Notes: generated by a model not told the origin, from the sequence alone. Numbered from the stretch's first letter, positions 17,218 through 26,065 are shown. The stretch: 52,190 bases of DNA from Rhizobiaceae bacterium (GCA_027483885.1 JAIXTO010000106.1:1-52190), one strand, 5' to 3'. Numbers and translations are program-made.

Positions 17218-18381
17218 ATGCGCCTCAGATCTCGCCTGCTCATCGCCCCCGCCCTTTTTCTCTCCTGCCTGGCCGGCGGGAAGGAAGGGGTGCGCCCGGC
17301 GCAGGCGCAAGGATCAGAGCGTGCTGTCACCCGACCCGTGCCTGAAGGCGCCGATCTTTTGCGCAAGGCGCCGGCTGCGGCCGGGGATGCCGCAAAGGAG
17401 AAGGATGCCGGCAATGGTGGTGCAGCCGGTGCGACCGGTGACAAGGCTGCCCGCCCCGGCGATGACCCTTACCCGTCCTCCGGCGTGACGCTTTATGAGC
17501 GTATGGGCACGGCCCTTCCTCCGGTTCCTCCGGAAAAACCCTACAAGGGCCCAATTGACGAGGCCTACGGCGCCTATCAGCGCGGCCTTTACGTGACGGC
17601 TCTGAACAAGGCCCTGCCGCGCGCCGAGGCCGGCGATGCCGCCGCCCAGACGCTGGTGGCGGAAATGATGACCCGCGGTCTTGGCATTGTTCATGATCCC
17701 AAGGGCGCTGCCTTCTGGTACAGCGAGGCGGCGAAACGCGGCGATCCCGCCGCCATGTTCCAGTATGCGCTTCTCCTGATGGAGGGCCGCAATGTCGAGC
17801 GCGACAAGACGAAGGCCGACGATTACATGCGCCGCGCCGCAGATGCCGGCAATGCATCGGCGCAGTTCAACTGGGGCCAGATCCTGGTGGCCGACAATCC
17901 CGGAGAAAAAGGCCTGAAGCTGGCATTGCCGTTTTACGAAAAATCCGGTGAGCAGGGCGTTGCCGATGCGCAATATGCGGTGTCGCAGCTATATGAGGCG
18001 ATCAAGGACATTGCGCCGGAAAAGAAGGCAAAGGCCCGCGAATGGCTGATCCGCGCCGCAAAAGCCGGGTATGACACCGCCCAGCTTGATGCCGGCATCT
18101 GGTTCGTCAATGGTATTGCTGGCCCACGCGATTATGATCAGGGGTTCGAATGGCTGCGGATTGCCGCCACGCGCGGCAATGTGGTGGCGCAGAACAAGCT
18201 TGCGCATCTCTACATCAACGCGCTCGGCACCCGCCCCAATCCGGTTGAAGCGGCCAAATGGTATGTGCTTTCGCGCCGCGCCGGCCTTGCCGATCCCGTT
18301 CTCGAGGATTTCTATCTCGGCATCAACGAGGACCAGCAGAAGCAGGCGATCGATGCTGCAAACCGTTTCCGGCGCGGCTGA
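17218..18381 (+). CDS. Exported SEL1-repeat protein
   Basis: 387-residue secreted protein. Residues 1-30 form a signal peptide ending near AQA; 31-95 are a Gly/Ala/Asp-rich linker; about 115-380 carry several SEL1 (TPR-like) repeats such as DPKGAAFWYSEAAKRGDPAA, DKTKADDYMRRAADAGNASA and DYDQGFEWLRIAATRGNVVA. SEL1 proteins act as adaptors in signalling and envelope regulation, for example ExoR in rhizobia, but this is not ExoR. A TTG at 17206 overlapping the upstream stop is an alternative start that would couple it to the ThiE-like gene. Confidence 0.88.
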   Translation: MRLRSRLLIAPALFLSCLAGGKEGVRPAQAQGSERAVTRPVPEGADLLRKAPAAAGDAAKEKDAGNGGAAGATGDKAARPGDDPYPSSGVTLYERMGTALPPVPPEKPYKGPIDEAYGAYQRGLYVTALNKALPRAEAGDAAAQTLVAEMMTRGLGIVHDPKGAAFWYSEAAKRGDPAAMFQYALLLMEGRNVERDKTKADDYMRRAADAGNASAQFNWGQILVADNPGEKGLKLALPFYEKSGEQGVADAQYAVSQLYEAIKDIAPEKKAKAREWLIRAAKAGYDTAQLDAGIWFVNGIAGPRDYDQGFEWLRIAATRGNVVAQNKLAHLYINALGTRPNPVEAAKWYVLSRRAGLADPVLEDFYLGINEDQQKQAIDAANRFRRG

Positions 18382-18559
18382 ACCGGCGCCTTTGCTGCCG
18401 GCCGTTCACCGTAATGCCATCCATTGCGGCCTTATCCGGTCGCGTCACTTGAATTATCCCCGGTTTTGTGGTTCTGAACGCGCCTATTCATAAAAGTTCA
18501 GATCGACGTTCGTTCCTGTTCGACAGGGACACCCGCCCTATACCCGCAAGGAACCCCCA

Positions 18560-19360
18560 ATGGCTCGTTCAGCCCTTCTCAATGTCATGGTTCAGTCCGC
18601 CATCAAGGCCGGCAAGTCATTGTCTCGCGATTTCGGCGAAGTGCAGAACCTCCAGGTATCGGTGAAGGGGCCGGGTGATTTCGTCTCGCAGGCGGATATG
18701 AAGGCCGAGAAGATCGTTCATGACGAGCTGATGAAATCGCGCCCGACCTATGGTTTCCTCGGTGAAGAGGGCGAAGAGGAAAAGGGCACCGACGGCGCAC
18801 ATCGCTGGATCGTCGATCCGCTCGATGGCACGACCAACTTCCTGCACGGCATTCCGCAGTTTGCCGTCTCCATCGCGCTGGAGCGTAATGGCGAAGTGGT
18901 GGCCGGCGTCATCTTCAACCCGGCAACCGATGAGCTGTTTACCGCTGAAAAGGGTGGCGGCGCATTTCTGAACGATCGCCGCATCCGCGTTGGCGCCCGC
19001 CGCGTGCTGTCCGATTGCGTCATCGGCTGCGGCGTGCCGAATCTCGGCCGCGGCAACCACGGCAAGTTCCTGGTGGAACTGCGCCATGTGATGGGCGAAG
19101 TGGCCGGCGTTCGCCGCTTCGGTGCGCCCTCGCTCGATCTTGCCTATGTGGCGGCCGGTCGTCTCGATGGTTTTTGGGAAGTCGGCCTTGCCCCCTGGGA
19201 CATGGCAGCCGGCCTTATTCTCATCCGCGAAGCCGGCGGCTTCATCAGCGATTTCAAGGGCGGCAACGACATGATGGACGAGGGAAGCGTGGTGGCCGGC
19301 AACGAACTGATCCAGAAGCAGCTTCTCGAGGTCAGCAATCGTCCGGTGCCGACCCGCTGA
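18560..19360 (+). CDS. suhB: Inositol monophosphatase family protein
   Basis: 266-residue Mg-dependent phosphatase. Metal ligands are visible: E69-E70 in GEEGEE, the signature D86-P-L-D89-G-T-T in WIVDPLDGTTNFLHG, and the late WDMAAGLILIREAGG. These enzymes hydrolyse inositol-1-phosphate and similar esters; the bacterial SuhB homologue also affects rRNA transcription, which cannot be judged here. AAGGA lies about 7 nt before the ATG. It is a single gene. Confidence 0.93.
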   Translation: MARSALLNVMVQSAIKAGKSLSRDFGEVQNLQVSVKGPGDFVSQADMKAEKIVHDELMKSRPTYGFLGEEGEEEKGTDGAHRWIVDPLDGTTNFLHGIPQFAVSIALERNGEVVAGVIFNPATDELFTAEKGGGAFLNDRRIRVGARRVLSDCVIGCGVPNLGRGNHGKFLVELRHVMGEVAGVRRFGAPSLDLAYVAAGRLDGFWEVGLAPWDMAAGLILIREAGGFISDFKGGNDMMDEGSVVAGNELIQKQLLEVSNRPVPTR

Positions 19361-19500
19361 TCGCGTATTCATCCGTTACAGGGTGAATGAAAGATGAAAG
19401 CCTTGGGCATTGCGTCGATTTCCGAGTGCCCATCACTTCAATTCGTCTCATTTTTGCACTAGCTTCCGCCGCGTTGTAATGCGGAGAGGTTGCGTGCACC

Positions 19501-20544
19501 ATGGCGAATGAGACCCTCGGGGATGTGAACGGTTCGGAATTGGCACCCCGCTCACAGGGCTACAAGCTTTCAAACCCGGTGCCGTTCCTTTGGACCATGA
19601 TGATCTTCCTGATCATCATCGGCTTCATTGCGGCCATCCTCTATCGGCAGGCCCATACGGCCTTCATGACCAATCCGGGCCTGAACGGCCTGATCCTCGG
19701 CGTTCTCGCCATCGGCGTCATCCTGATCTTCGTGCAAGTCGCAAGCCTTATTCCGGAAGTGCGCTGGTTCAACTCGTTCCGCGCCGCCGGAAGCGCCGAC
19801 CGCGTCGGGCGAGATCCACGGCTTCTGGCGCCGATGCGCTCGCTCATCGGGCGCAGCCAGCGGCTGGCGCTTTCCACCAATATGCTGCGCTCCATCCTCG
19901 ATTCGATCGGCACGCGGCTCGACGAATCACGCGACATTTCCCGCTATTTCATCGGCCTTCTCGTCTTTCTCGGCCTGCTCGGCACTTTCTGGGGCCTGAT
20001 CGGCACGATCGGATCGATCAGCGAGGTCATCCAGAGCCTCGATCCCAGCTCCGGCAACAACAACGACATCCTGACAGCGCTGAAAAGCGGGCTGACGGCG
20101 CCGCTTTCCGGCATGGGCACGGCGTTTTCCTCCTCGCTGCTCGGCCTCTCCGGTTCACTGATTCTCGGTTTTCTCGATCTGCAGGCCGGCCGCGCCCAGA
20201 ACCGCTTTTATACGGAACTGGAAAACTGGCTGTCTTCGGTCACCGAAGTCGGTGGCGAACTGCCGGTTACCGGCGTACCCGCCGCCGATGGCTCGGCCGA
20301 AGAGCTGCGTCGCGTTGCGGACCAGTTGCGCAAGCTGATCGCTGCGCAGTCCAAGACCGAAACGGCCCAGAACGAACGGTCGCTTGCCGCCATGAACAGC
20401 CTTGCCGAGGGCATTCAGGGTCTCGTCAAGAACATGCGCAACGAACAGCAGATGCTGCGCGACTGGATCGAGGCGCAGCAGGAAGAATCGAAAGCCATGC
20501 GCCGCACGCTCGACCGCCTGTCCGACAAGATCGGGGGGAAATAA
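19501..20544 (+). CDS. MotA/TolQ/ExbB-like proton-channel subunit
   Basis: 347-residue inner-membrane protein. Hydrophobic segments lie at about 28-47, 63-85, 147-170 and 187-215, the last two matching the MotA/TolQ core (FLGLLGTFWGLIGTIGSI, then LTAPLSGMGTAFSSSLLGL). A cytoplasmic helical tail of about 100 residues, rich in Q, E, R and K (245-347), follows. It should form an ion-driven stator with the protein encoded 3 nt downstream. It is not flagellar MotA or TolQ by context: no motility or tol genes are near. Its job is unknown. Confidence 0.88.
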   Translation: MANETLGDVNGSELAPRSQGYKLSNPVPFLWTMMIFLIIIGFIAAILYRQAHTAFMTNPGLNGLILGVLAIGVILIFVQVASLIPEVRWFNSFRAAGSADRVGRDPRLLAPMRSLIGRSQRLALSTNMLRSILDSIGTRLDESRDISRYFIGLLVFLGLLGTFWGLIGTIGSISEVIQSLDPSSGNNNDILTALKSGLTAPLSGMGTAFSSSLLGLSGSLILGFLDLQAGRAQNRFYTELENWLSSVTEVGGELPVTGVPAADGSAEELRRVADQLRKLIAAQSKTETAQNERSLAAMNSLAEGIQGLVKNMRNEQQMLRDWIEAQQEESKAMRRTLDRLSDKIGGK

Positions 20545-20547
20545 GCG

Positions 20548-21579
20548 ATGGCCCTTGGCCGCAACCGCCGGCGGGAACGCGGCGTCGATTACTGGCCCGG
20601 TTTCGTCGATGCCCTGTCGACGCTGCTTCTGGCCATCATGTTCCTGCTCACGGTGTTCGTGCTGGCGCAGTTCATTCTTGGCCGTGAAATTTCCGGTCGC
20701 GATACGGTGCTGAACCAGTTGAACAGCCAGATCGCGGAACTTACCCAGCTTCTGGCGCTGGAAAAGAGCGGCAAGCAGGATGTCGAGGATACGCTGGCCA
20801 ACCTGCAGGCGTCGCTGTCGCAATCGGAAAGCGAACGCTCGCGCCTACAGGCGCTTCTGGAACGCGGTGCCGGCTCCAGCGATGCCGCCAATGCCCGCGT
20901 CGGCGCGCTCACCGACCAGCTTTCCAAGGAACAGCAGGCAAGCGCCCGCGCCATGAGCCAGGTGGAACTGCTCAACCAGCAGATTGCCGCGCTGCGGGCC
21001 CAGATTGCTGCCGTGGAGCAGGCTCTGCAGGCCTCTGAGGCCAAGGACCAGTCGTCGCAGGCGCGCATCTCCGATCTCGGTCGCCGCCTTAACGTCGCGC
21101 TTGCCCAGCGCGTGCAGGAACTGAACCGCTACCGGTCCGATTTCTTTGGCCGCCTGCGCGAAATTCTTTCCGACCGGCAGAACATCCGCATTGTCGGAGA
21201 CCGCTTCGTGTTTCAGTCCGAAGTGCTGTTTCCTGTCGGCGGCGCCGATCTGGATGATGCCGGCCGCGCCGAAATGGACAAGCTCGCCACCGCAATCCTG
21301 GAACTGGCGCAAGAGATTCCGCCGGAAATCAACTGGGTGCTGCGCGTCGACGGCCATACGGACAACGCGCCGCTCTCCGGCTCCGGCCGTTACCGCGACA
21401 ACTGGGAGCTTTCCTCTGCTCGCGCCACGTCGGTGGTCAAATACCTGATTTCCAAAGGCGTTGCTGCCAACCGGCTGGTCGCCGCAGGTTTTGGTGAATA
21501 TCAGCCGATTGCCGAGGGTGATACGCCGGATGTCCGTTCCCAGAACCGGCGTATCGAGCTGAAGCTGACGGAGCGGTAA
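20548..21579 (+). CDS. MotB/OmpA-like peptidoglycan-binding stator subunit
   Basis: 343-residue protein with the MotB layout. A short basic cytoplasmic start is followed by one membrane helix (about 22-45) preceded by D21 in FVDALSTLLL, the likely proton-carrying aspartate. A long coiled coil (about 50-190; ELTQLLALEKS, LNQQIAALRAQIAAVEQ) leads to a C-terminal OmpA domain (about 210-343) with VDGHTDNAPL, NWELSSARA and SQNRRIELKL. It should anchor the motor to murein. The coiled coil is much longer than in flagellar MotB and recalls ZorB of Zorya, but no zorC/zorD genes follow. Confidence 0.9.
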   Translation: MALGRNRRRERGVDYWPGFVDALSTLLLAIMFLLTVFVLAQFILGREISGRDTVLNQLNSQIAELTQLLALEKSGKQDVEDTLANLQASLSQSESERSRLQALLERGAGSSDAANARVGALTDQLSKEQQASARAMSQVELLNQQIAALRAQIAAVEQALQASEAKDQSSQARISDLGRRLNVALAQRVQELNRYRSDFFGRLREILSDRQNIRIVGDRFVFQSEVLFPVGGADLDDAGRAEMDKLATAILELAQEIPPEINWVLRVDGHTDNAPLSGSGRYRDNWELSSARATSVVKYLISKGVAANRLVAAGFGEYQPIAEGDTPDVRSQNRRIELKLTER

Positions 21580-21590
21580 TCCGCTCCGTC
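21567..21590. terminator. Perfect hairpin across the stop codon of the OmpA-like gene
   Basis: GACGGAGCGG at 21567-21576 pairs with CCGCTCCGTC at 21581-21590, and the loop TAAT contains the TAA stop. There is no T-tract, so it is either a weak terminator between convergent genes or an RNA-stability structure. Confidence 0.5.
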
Positions 21591-21612
21591 CCTTGGCTTG
21601 GTCACAAATAGA

Positions 21613-22584
21613 TCAATCCATCTGCACGTTGGCGTTTTTCACCACCGGCGTCCATTTGGCGATTTCGACCTTCACATGCGTGGCAAGCTCCTCCGGGGAG
21701 GAGGCGACGATGGTGGCGCTGAACTCCTTCATGCGCTCCGCCACGGCCGGATCTGCCATTGCCGCCTTGGCGGCGGCATTCAGCCGGGCAACGATTGGCT
21801 GCGGCGTCTTGGCCGGCGCAAAAAGCGCGTTCCACGTATAGGTCTCGTAGCCGGGAATGCCGGATTCAGCGATGGTCGGCACATCCGGGAAGGAAGGCGC
21901 ACGCTGTGGCGTGGTGACGGCAAGAGCCCTCAGCGTGCCGGCCTTGATATGGCCGGAGGAGGAGGGCAGGTTGTCGAACATGATCGGCACCTGGTTGCCG
22001 ATCACATCGTTCAGCGCCGGGCCGGAGCCCTTGTAGGGCACGTGCTGCATGGTGACGCCGGCCATGATCTTGAATAATTCGCCCGATAGATGCAGCGGCG
22101 TGCCATTGCCGGATGAGGCATAGGCATATTTATCCGGATTGGCCTTCAACAGCGCCAGCAGTTCCGCCACCGTCTTTGCCGGCAATTGCGGATTGACCAC
22201 CAGCACGTTCGGCACGACGACAAGCAGCGAAACCGGCGCAAAATCCTTTTCCGCGTCATAGGGTTTCTGCTTCAGGATCAGCGGATTGAGCGCGTGGGTG
22301 GCAACGGTGCCCATGAGGATCGTGTAGCCGTCGGCTTGCGCATTCGCGACGTTGCCGGCACCGAGGCTTCCGCCGGCACCGGCGACATTCTGCACGACGA
22401 CCTGCTGGCCAAGATCCGTGGACATGCGCTGTGCGATGATCCGCGCCACGACATCGGTGGACCCGCCGGCCGCAAAGGGCACGACGAGGGTAATCACACG
22501 CTCGGGATATTCCGCGCGTGCAGAGCCGGCCGCCAGCAGCCCGGCAAACACGGCGGCTGCGGCGATGGATTTAAACAGTGACAT
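21613..22584 (-). CDS. Tripartite tricarboxylate (TctC/Bug) solute-binding protein
   Basis: 323-residue periplasmic binding protein. The signal peptide (1-24) ends SARA, and the TctC family pattern follows: YPERVITLVVPFAAGGSTDV, VVQNVAGAGGSLGAG, and HVPYKGSGPALNDVIGNQVP. It should deliver a carboxylate to TctA/TctB. Neither partner is present here, so it is an orphan receptor that works with a transporter elsewhere or senses its ligand. The ATG at 22584 has a strong GGGAGGAG site 5 nt upstream, so the longer frame to 22611 is rejected. Confidence 0.92.
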   Translation of the reverse strand: MSLFKSIAAAAVFAGLLAAGSARAEYPERVITLVVPFAAGGSTDVVARIIAQRMSTDLGQQVVVQNVAGAGGSLGAGNVANAQADGYTILMGTVATHALNPLILKQKPYDAEKDFAPVSLLVVVPNVLVVNPQLPAKTVAELLALLKANPDKYAYASSGNGTPLHLSGELFKIMAGVTMQHVPYKGSGPALNDVIGNQVPIMFDNLPSSSGHIKAGTLRALAVTTPQRAPSFPDVPTIAESGIPGYETYTWNALFAPAKTPQPIVARLNAAAKAAMADPAVAERMKEFSATIVASSPEELATHVKVEIAKWTPVVKNANVQMD

Positions 22585-22731
22585 GGAAACTCCTCCCAGA
22601 GATGACGACATGCTGTCATCTCACAATGGAGGTAAAATGCGCCGCGCACAACGTCCCGGTGCAGGGACGCGCAGAAACTCTGTTTCGGTCGGTCCGGGGG
22701 CCGTGCTGACCCCCGTCATCGAGCCATGGTC

Positions 22732-24531
22732 TTATTGCGCGGCGATAAAACCTTCCATGCCGGCATCGAACTGCAGCCGGGCAAGGCTTGCATAAAGCCC
22801 GCCACGGGCCACCAGCTGGCTGTGGGTGCCTTCCTCGACAATGCGGCCGCCGTCCATCACCAGAATGCGGTCGGCCTTCAGCACGGTTGCCAGGCGGTGG
22901 GCGATGACGATGGTGGTGCGGTCCTGCATCAACCCGTCGAGCGCCTTCTGCACCAGCGTTTCGCTTTCGGCGTCAAGCGCCGAGGTCGCCTCATCGAGGA
23001 GCAGAACCGGTGCATCCTTGAGGATCGCGCGGGCAATGGCGATACGCTGGCGCTGGCCGCCGGAAAGCGTCACGCCGCGTTCGCCGGCCATGGTGTCATA
23101 TCCGTTGTCGAGGCGGGTGATGAACTCGTCCGCCTGGGCGGCAATGGCGGCCTCACGCACCGCTTCGCGGCTGGCATTTGGCAGGCCGAACGCGATGTTG
23201 TCGTGGATTGTTGCGGCAAAGATGGTGACATCCTGCGGCACGATGGCAAGGCGGGCGCGCAGATCGGCAAGTTTTGCCTGGCGAAGGTCCACGCCATCAA
23301 GCCGGATTGCGCCGCCCGTCGGGTCGTAGAAGCGCATGAGAAGCGAAAGCACCGTGCTCTTGCCGGCACCGGACGGGCCGACGATGGCAACCGTTTCGCC
23401 GGCGCGAACCCTGAAGGACAGGTGCTCCAGCGTTACGCCGTTCACGCGAGACGGATAGGTAAAGGAGAGATCGTCGAAGTCCACCTCGCCACGCACCGGC
23501 ATCGGCAGGCTGACGGGGTTTGCCGGATCGCGGATCGCCGGTTCCTCGCGCAGCAGTTCGGTTAGCCGTTCGGCAGCACCACCGGCTTGCGAAAGCTCGC
23601 CCCAGACTTCCGACAGCTGGCCGAGCGAGCTTGCGGCAATCACCGAATAGAGCACGAACTGGCCAAGCGTGCCGGCGCTCATGGTGCCCGCCAGCACGCT
23701 CTGGGCGCCATACCAGAGAACGCCGACAATGCTGCCGAAGATGAGGAGAATGGCAAAACCGGTCAGCAGCGCGCGGGACCGAATGGCCGAACGGGCCGCC
23801 TGATAGGCCTGTTCGACAGCGCTCTCATAGCGGGCAGAGGACGCCTTCTCAGCGCCGAAGGCCTGCACGGTGCGCGTTGCGGCAATGGTTTCGGAAGCAA
23901 AGGCCGAGGTTGCGGCCAGCGTATCCTGTGCGGCGCGCGAGCGGCCCCGGACGGAGCGGCCAAAGCCGACCAGCGGAAACACGATGAGCGGAATGGCGCC
24001 CAGCACCAGCGCCGACAGTTTTGGGCTGGTGAGGATCATCATGCCCATGGCGCCGAGACAGAGAATGGTGTTGCGCAGCGCCTGCGAGGCGGCCGATCCG
24101 AAGGCGGATTTGATCTGCGTCGTATCCGCTGTCAGTCGCGAGACGATCTCGCCGGACTGGTTGACGTCGAAGAAGGACGGCGACAGGGCCGTGACGCGCG
24201 AAAACACCTCATTGCGCAGATCCGCCACCACACGCTCGCCGATGGTAATGACATAATAATAGCGCATGGCGCTGGAGATCGCGAGAAGCGCCGCAAGCCC
24301 CAGCAACATGCCGAAATAGCTGTTGATGAAGGTGCCATCGGAGGCTGCAAAACCGTGGTCGATCATGCGCCGCACGGCAAGCGGCAAGGCAAGCGTGGTC
24401 GCGGCCGCAAGCGTCAGGAAGGCGCAGGCCGCCAGCACCATCGGCTTGTAACGGAGTACGTAAGGGGCAAGCCGCAGAAGGGGTTGCGGCGAACGGCGTT
24501 TCTTGTCGATGGTGGTCTGACTATCGCTCAC
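22732..24531 (-). CDS. ABC exporter, MsbA/LmrA-like half transporter
   Basis: 599-residue fused membrane and ATPase protein working as a homodimer. Six membrane helices lie in about 30-305. The ATPase has Walker A GPSGAGKST (385-393), signature LSGGQ (489-493), Walker B VLLLDE (509-514) and the H-loop IVIAHR (H545). All catalytic residues are present. Close relatives are annotated as lipid A or multidrug exporters; substrate not determined. It lies 147 bp upstream of the TctC gene on the same strand and is divergent from rpmE. Confidence 0.93.
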   Translation of the reverse strand: MSDSQTTIDKKRRSPQPLLRLAPYVLRYKPMVLAACAFLTLAAATTLALPLAVRRMIDHGFAASDGTFINSYFGMLLGLAALLAISSAMRYYYVITIGERVVADLRNEVFSRVTALSPSFFDVNQSGEIVSRLTADTTQIKSAFGSAASQALRNTILCLGAMGMMILTSPKLSALVLGAIPLIVFPLVGFGRSVRGRSRAAQDTLAATSAFASETIAATRTVQAFGAEKASSARYESAVEQAYQAARSAIRSRALLTGFAILLIFGSIVGVLWYGAQSVLAGTMSAGTLGQFVLYSVIAASSLGQLSEVWGELSQAGGAAERLTELLREEPAIRDPANPVSLPMPVRGEVDFDDLSFTYPSRVNGVTLEHLSFRVRAGETVAIVGPSGAGKSTVLSLLMRFYDPTGGAIRLDGVDLRQAKLADLRARLAIVPQDVTIFAATIHDNIAFGLPNASREAVREAAIAAQADEFITRLDNGYDTMAGERGVTLSGGQRQRIAIARAILKDAPVLLLDEATSALDAESETLVQKALDGLMQDRTTIVIAHRLATVLKADRILVMDGGRIVEEGTHSQLVARGGLYASLARLQFDAGMEGFIAAQ

Positions 24532-24574
24532 GATGGCCCCGTATTTTGGCCCGTTAACTCTCGGGCGCGGGTAC

Positions 24575-24603
24575 TTGTGCTTTTGGAGACCTTCCTGTAT
24601 AGG
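24575..24603 (+). promoter_or_regulatory. Candidate promoter of rpmE
   Basis: TTGTGC (24575-24580), a 17-nt spacer, then TATAGG (24598-24603), close to the rhizobial housekeeping pattern CTTGAC-N17-CTATAT. It would give a leader of about 105 nt before rpmE, long enough for autoregulation. Confidence 0.5.
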
Positions 24604-24713
24604 CTCCGCATCGAATTGGGAAGCCGTGGCCGGATCGGTCTACGGCTTCATTTATGGGATAGGGTCTCTCGCTGCAATTGCGACATATAGACCCCGCACA
24701 CAGGAAGAGTGTC

Positions 24714-24935
24714 ATGAAGGCCAACATCCATCCGGAATACCACAAGATCAAGGTCGTCATGACTGACGGCGAAGAATACGAAACGTTCTCCACGTGGGGT
24801 TCGGAAGGTCAGGTCATGAACCTCGAAATCGATTCGAAGTCGCACCCGGCCTGGACCGGCGGCAACCAGCAGCTGATGGACCGCGGCGGCCGCGTTTCCA
24901 AGTTCAACAAGCGCTTCGGCGGCCTCGGCCTCTGA
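24714..24935 (+). CDS. rpmE: Ribosomal protein L31, zinc-free type
   Basis: 73-residue large-subunit protein beginning [19 protein letters not shown] and ending with the L31 block [14 protein letters not shown]. The cysteines of zinc-binding L31 are replaced (for example SKSHPAWTG where CxxCHP is usual), so this is a C-minus form. GGAAGAG lies 4 nt before the ATG; an earlier in-frame ATG at 24678 lacks one. It is monocistronic with its own terminator. Confidence 0.96.
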   Translation: MKANIHPEYHKIKVVMTDGEEYETFSTWGSEGQVMNLEIDSKSHPAWTGGNQQLMDRGGRVSKFNKRFGGLGL

Positions 24936-24981
24936 TCCTCTCATCGGGCCTTGTCCCGGTGCGGTTGACGTGATGTATTTG

Positions 24982-25015
24982 AAACCGTCCGGGGACTGTT
25001 CTTCGGGCGGTTTTT
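24982..25015 (+). terminator. Terminator of rpmE
   Basis: AAACCGTCCG at 24982-24991 pairs with CGGGCGGTTT at 25004-25013 (one G-T pair, 12-nt loop), running into TTTTT. Confidence 0.85.
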
Positions 25016-25085
25016 CACGTTTTATCCCTCACTGTTCTGTGGCTGTCTTCGCCGGCAGCCGGCTTTTTCGTGTTTCGAGGTTCTG

Positions 25086-25964
25086 ATGTTGCCGTTTTCC
25101 CGTCTTGTTGCATGCGCCTTCCTGTCCGCCGGTCTTCTCTCCGCTGGCACATCCTCTGCCTTAAGCGGTCAGGCGCGGTTTCTCATGGATGCCCAGACGG
25201 GAAAGGTGCTTGAATCGGATCACGCCGACGAGCTGAACTATCCGGCATCGCTCACCAAGATGATGACGCTTTACCTCACCTTCGAGGCCCTGCATCAGGG
25301 CCGTCTCGCCTGGGACCAGAAGGTGGTGATGTCGGAAAACGCCAATAACAAGGAGCCGTTCAAGTTTGCCGTCGGCGCCGGTCGCACGATCACCGTGCGC
25401 GAGGCGGTGCTGGGCATGGTGGTGCTTTCGGCCAATGATGCGGCCGTGCTGATGGGCGAAACGCTGGGCGGCTCCGAGGCAGGCTTTGGTGTGCTGATGA
25501 CGCAGAAGGCGCACCAGCTGGGCATGTCGAAAACCGTATTCCGCAATCCCGCCGGCCTTCCCGACCCGGAGCAGGTGACGACGGCGGAAGACATGGCCAA
25601 GCTCGGGCTAGCGCTGTTGCGTGATTATCCGGAGGAGTTCAAGCTGTTCTCCAACCGCACCATCACCTTTCGCGGCATGAAGCTGCGTGGCCATAACGGC
25701 GTGCTGAACGCCTATCCCGGCGCAAGCGGTATCAAGACCGGCTATACCGATGCCTCCGGTTATAACCTCGTCACGTCAGTGGACCGCGCCGGCCATCATC
25801 TGGTCGGCGTCGTGCTGGGCGGCAAGAGCGCGCATGAGCGCGATGCGGACATGATGGCGATGATGGACCGGCACCTGCCGGCGGCTCTTCCTGCGGCTCC
25901 GGTTGCCACCAAGGCACCGTCCAGCAAGACGGTGGCGGTTGAAACGACAAAGCCCAAGACCTGA
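25086..25964 (+). CDS. D-alanyl-D-alanine carboxypeptidase (S11, DacA/DacF type)
   Basis: Low-molecular-weight penicillin-binding protein of 292 residues that trims the terminal D-Ala of murein stem peptides in the periplasm. The signal peptide is about 1-25. The full active-site set is present: S55-L-T-K58, S115-A-N117 and K217-T-G219. The C-terminal amphipathic membrane domain of DacA is missing, and the protein ends after a Pro/Ala/Thr tail (about 265-292), so it may be free in the periplasm. It is followed by the composite palindromic region. Confidence 0.94.
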   Translation: MLPFSRLVACAFLSAGLLSAGTSSALSGQARFLMDAQTGKVLESDHADELNYPASLTKMMTLYLTFEALHQGRLAWDQKVVMSENANNKEPFKFAVGAGRTITVREAVLGMVVLSANDAAVLMGETLGGSEAGFGVLMTQKAHQLGMSKTVFRNPAGLPDPEQVTTAEDMAKLGLALLRDYPEEFKLFSNRTITFRGMKLRGHNGVLNAYPGASGIKTGYTDASGYNLVTSVDRAGHHLVGVVLGGKSAHERDADMMAMMDRHLPAALPAAPVATKAPSSKTVAVETTKPKT

Positions 25965-26007
25965 GAGGGGGAGGGCAGCGTCCCTCTCTTGCCGTTGATC
26001 GCCAGAA

Positions 26008-26033
26008 TCAAAAAAAGCGGGCCGAGCCCGCTT
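26008..26033 (-). terminator. Terminator for the minus-strand rcdA gene
   Basis: AAGCGGGC at 26015-26022 pairs with GCCCGCTT at 26026-26033 across a 3-nt loop. The flanking A-tract at 26010-26016 is a T-tract on the minus strand. It lies about 200 bp past the end of rcdA, beyond the palindromic element. Confidence 0.75.
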
Positions 26034-26065
26034 CAGTGTGTTGACAAACCTGTCTCCCACCGCGA

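Noticed and set aside
19501..21579. Zorya phage-defence system
   Set aside because: Only ZorA/ZorB-like parts are present; the neighbours are suhB and a TctC gene, with no helicase or nuclease effector.
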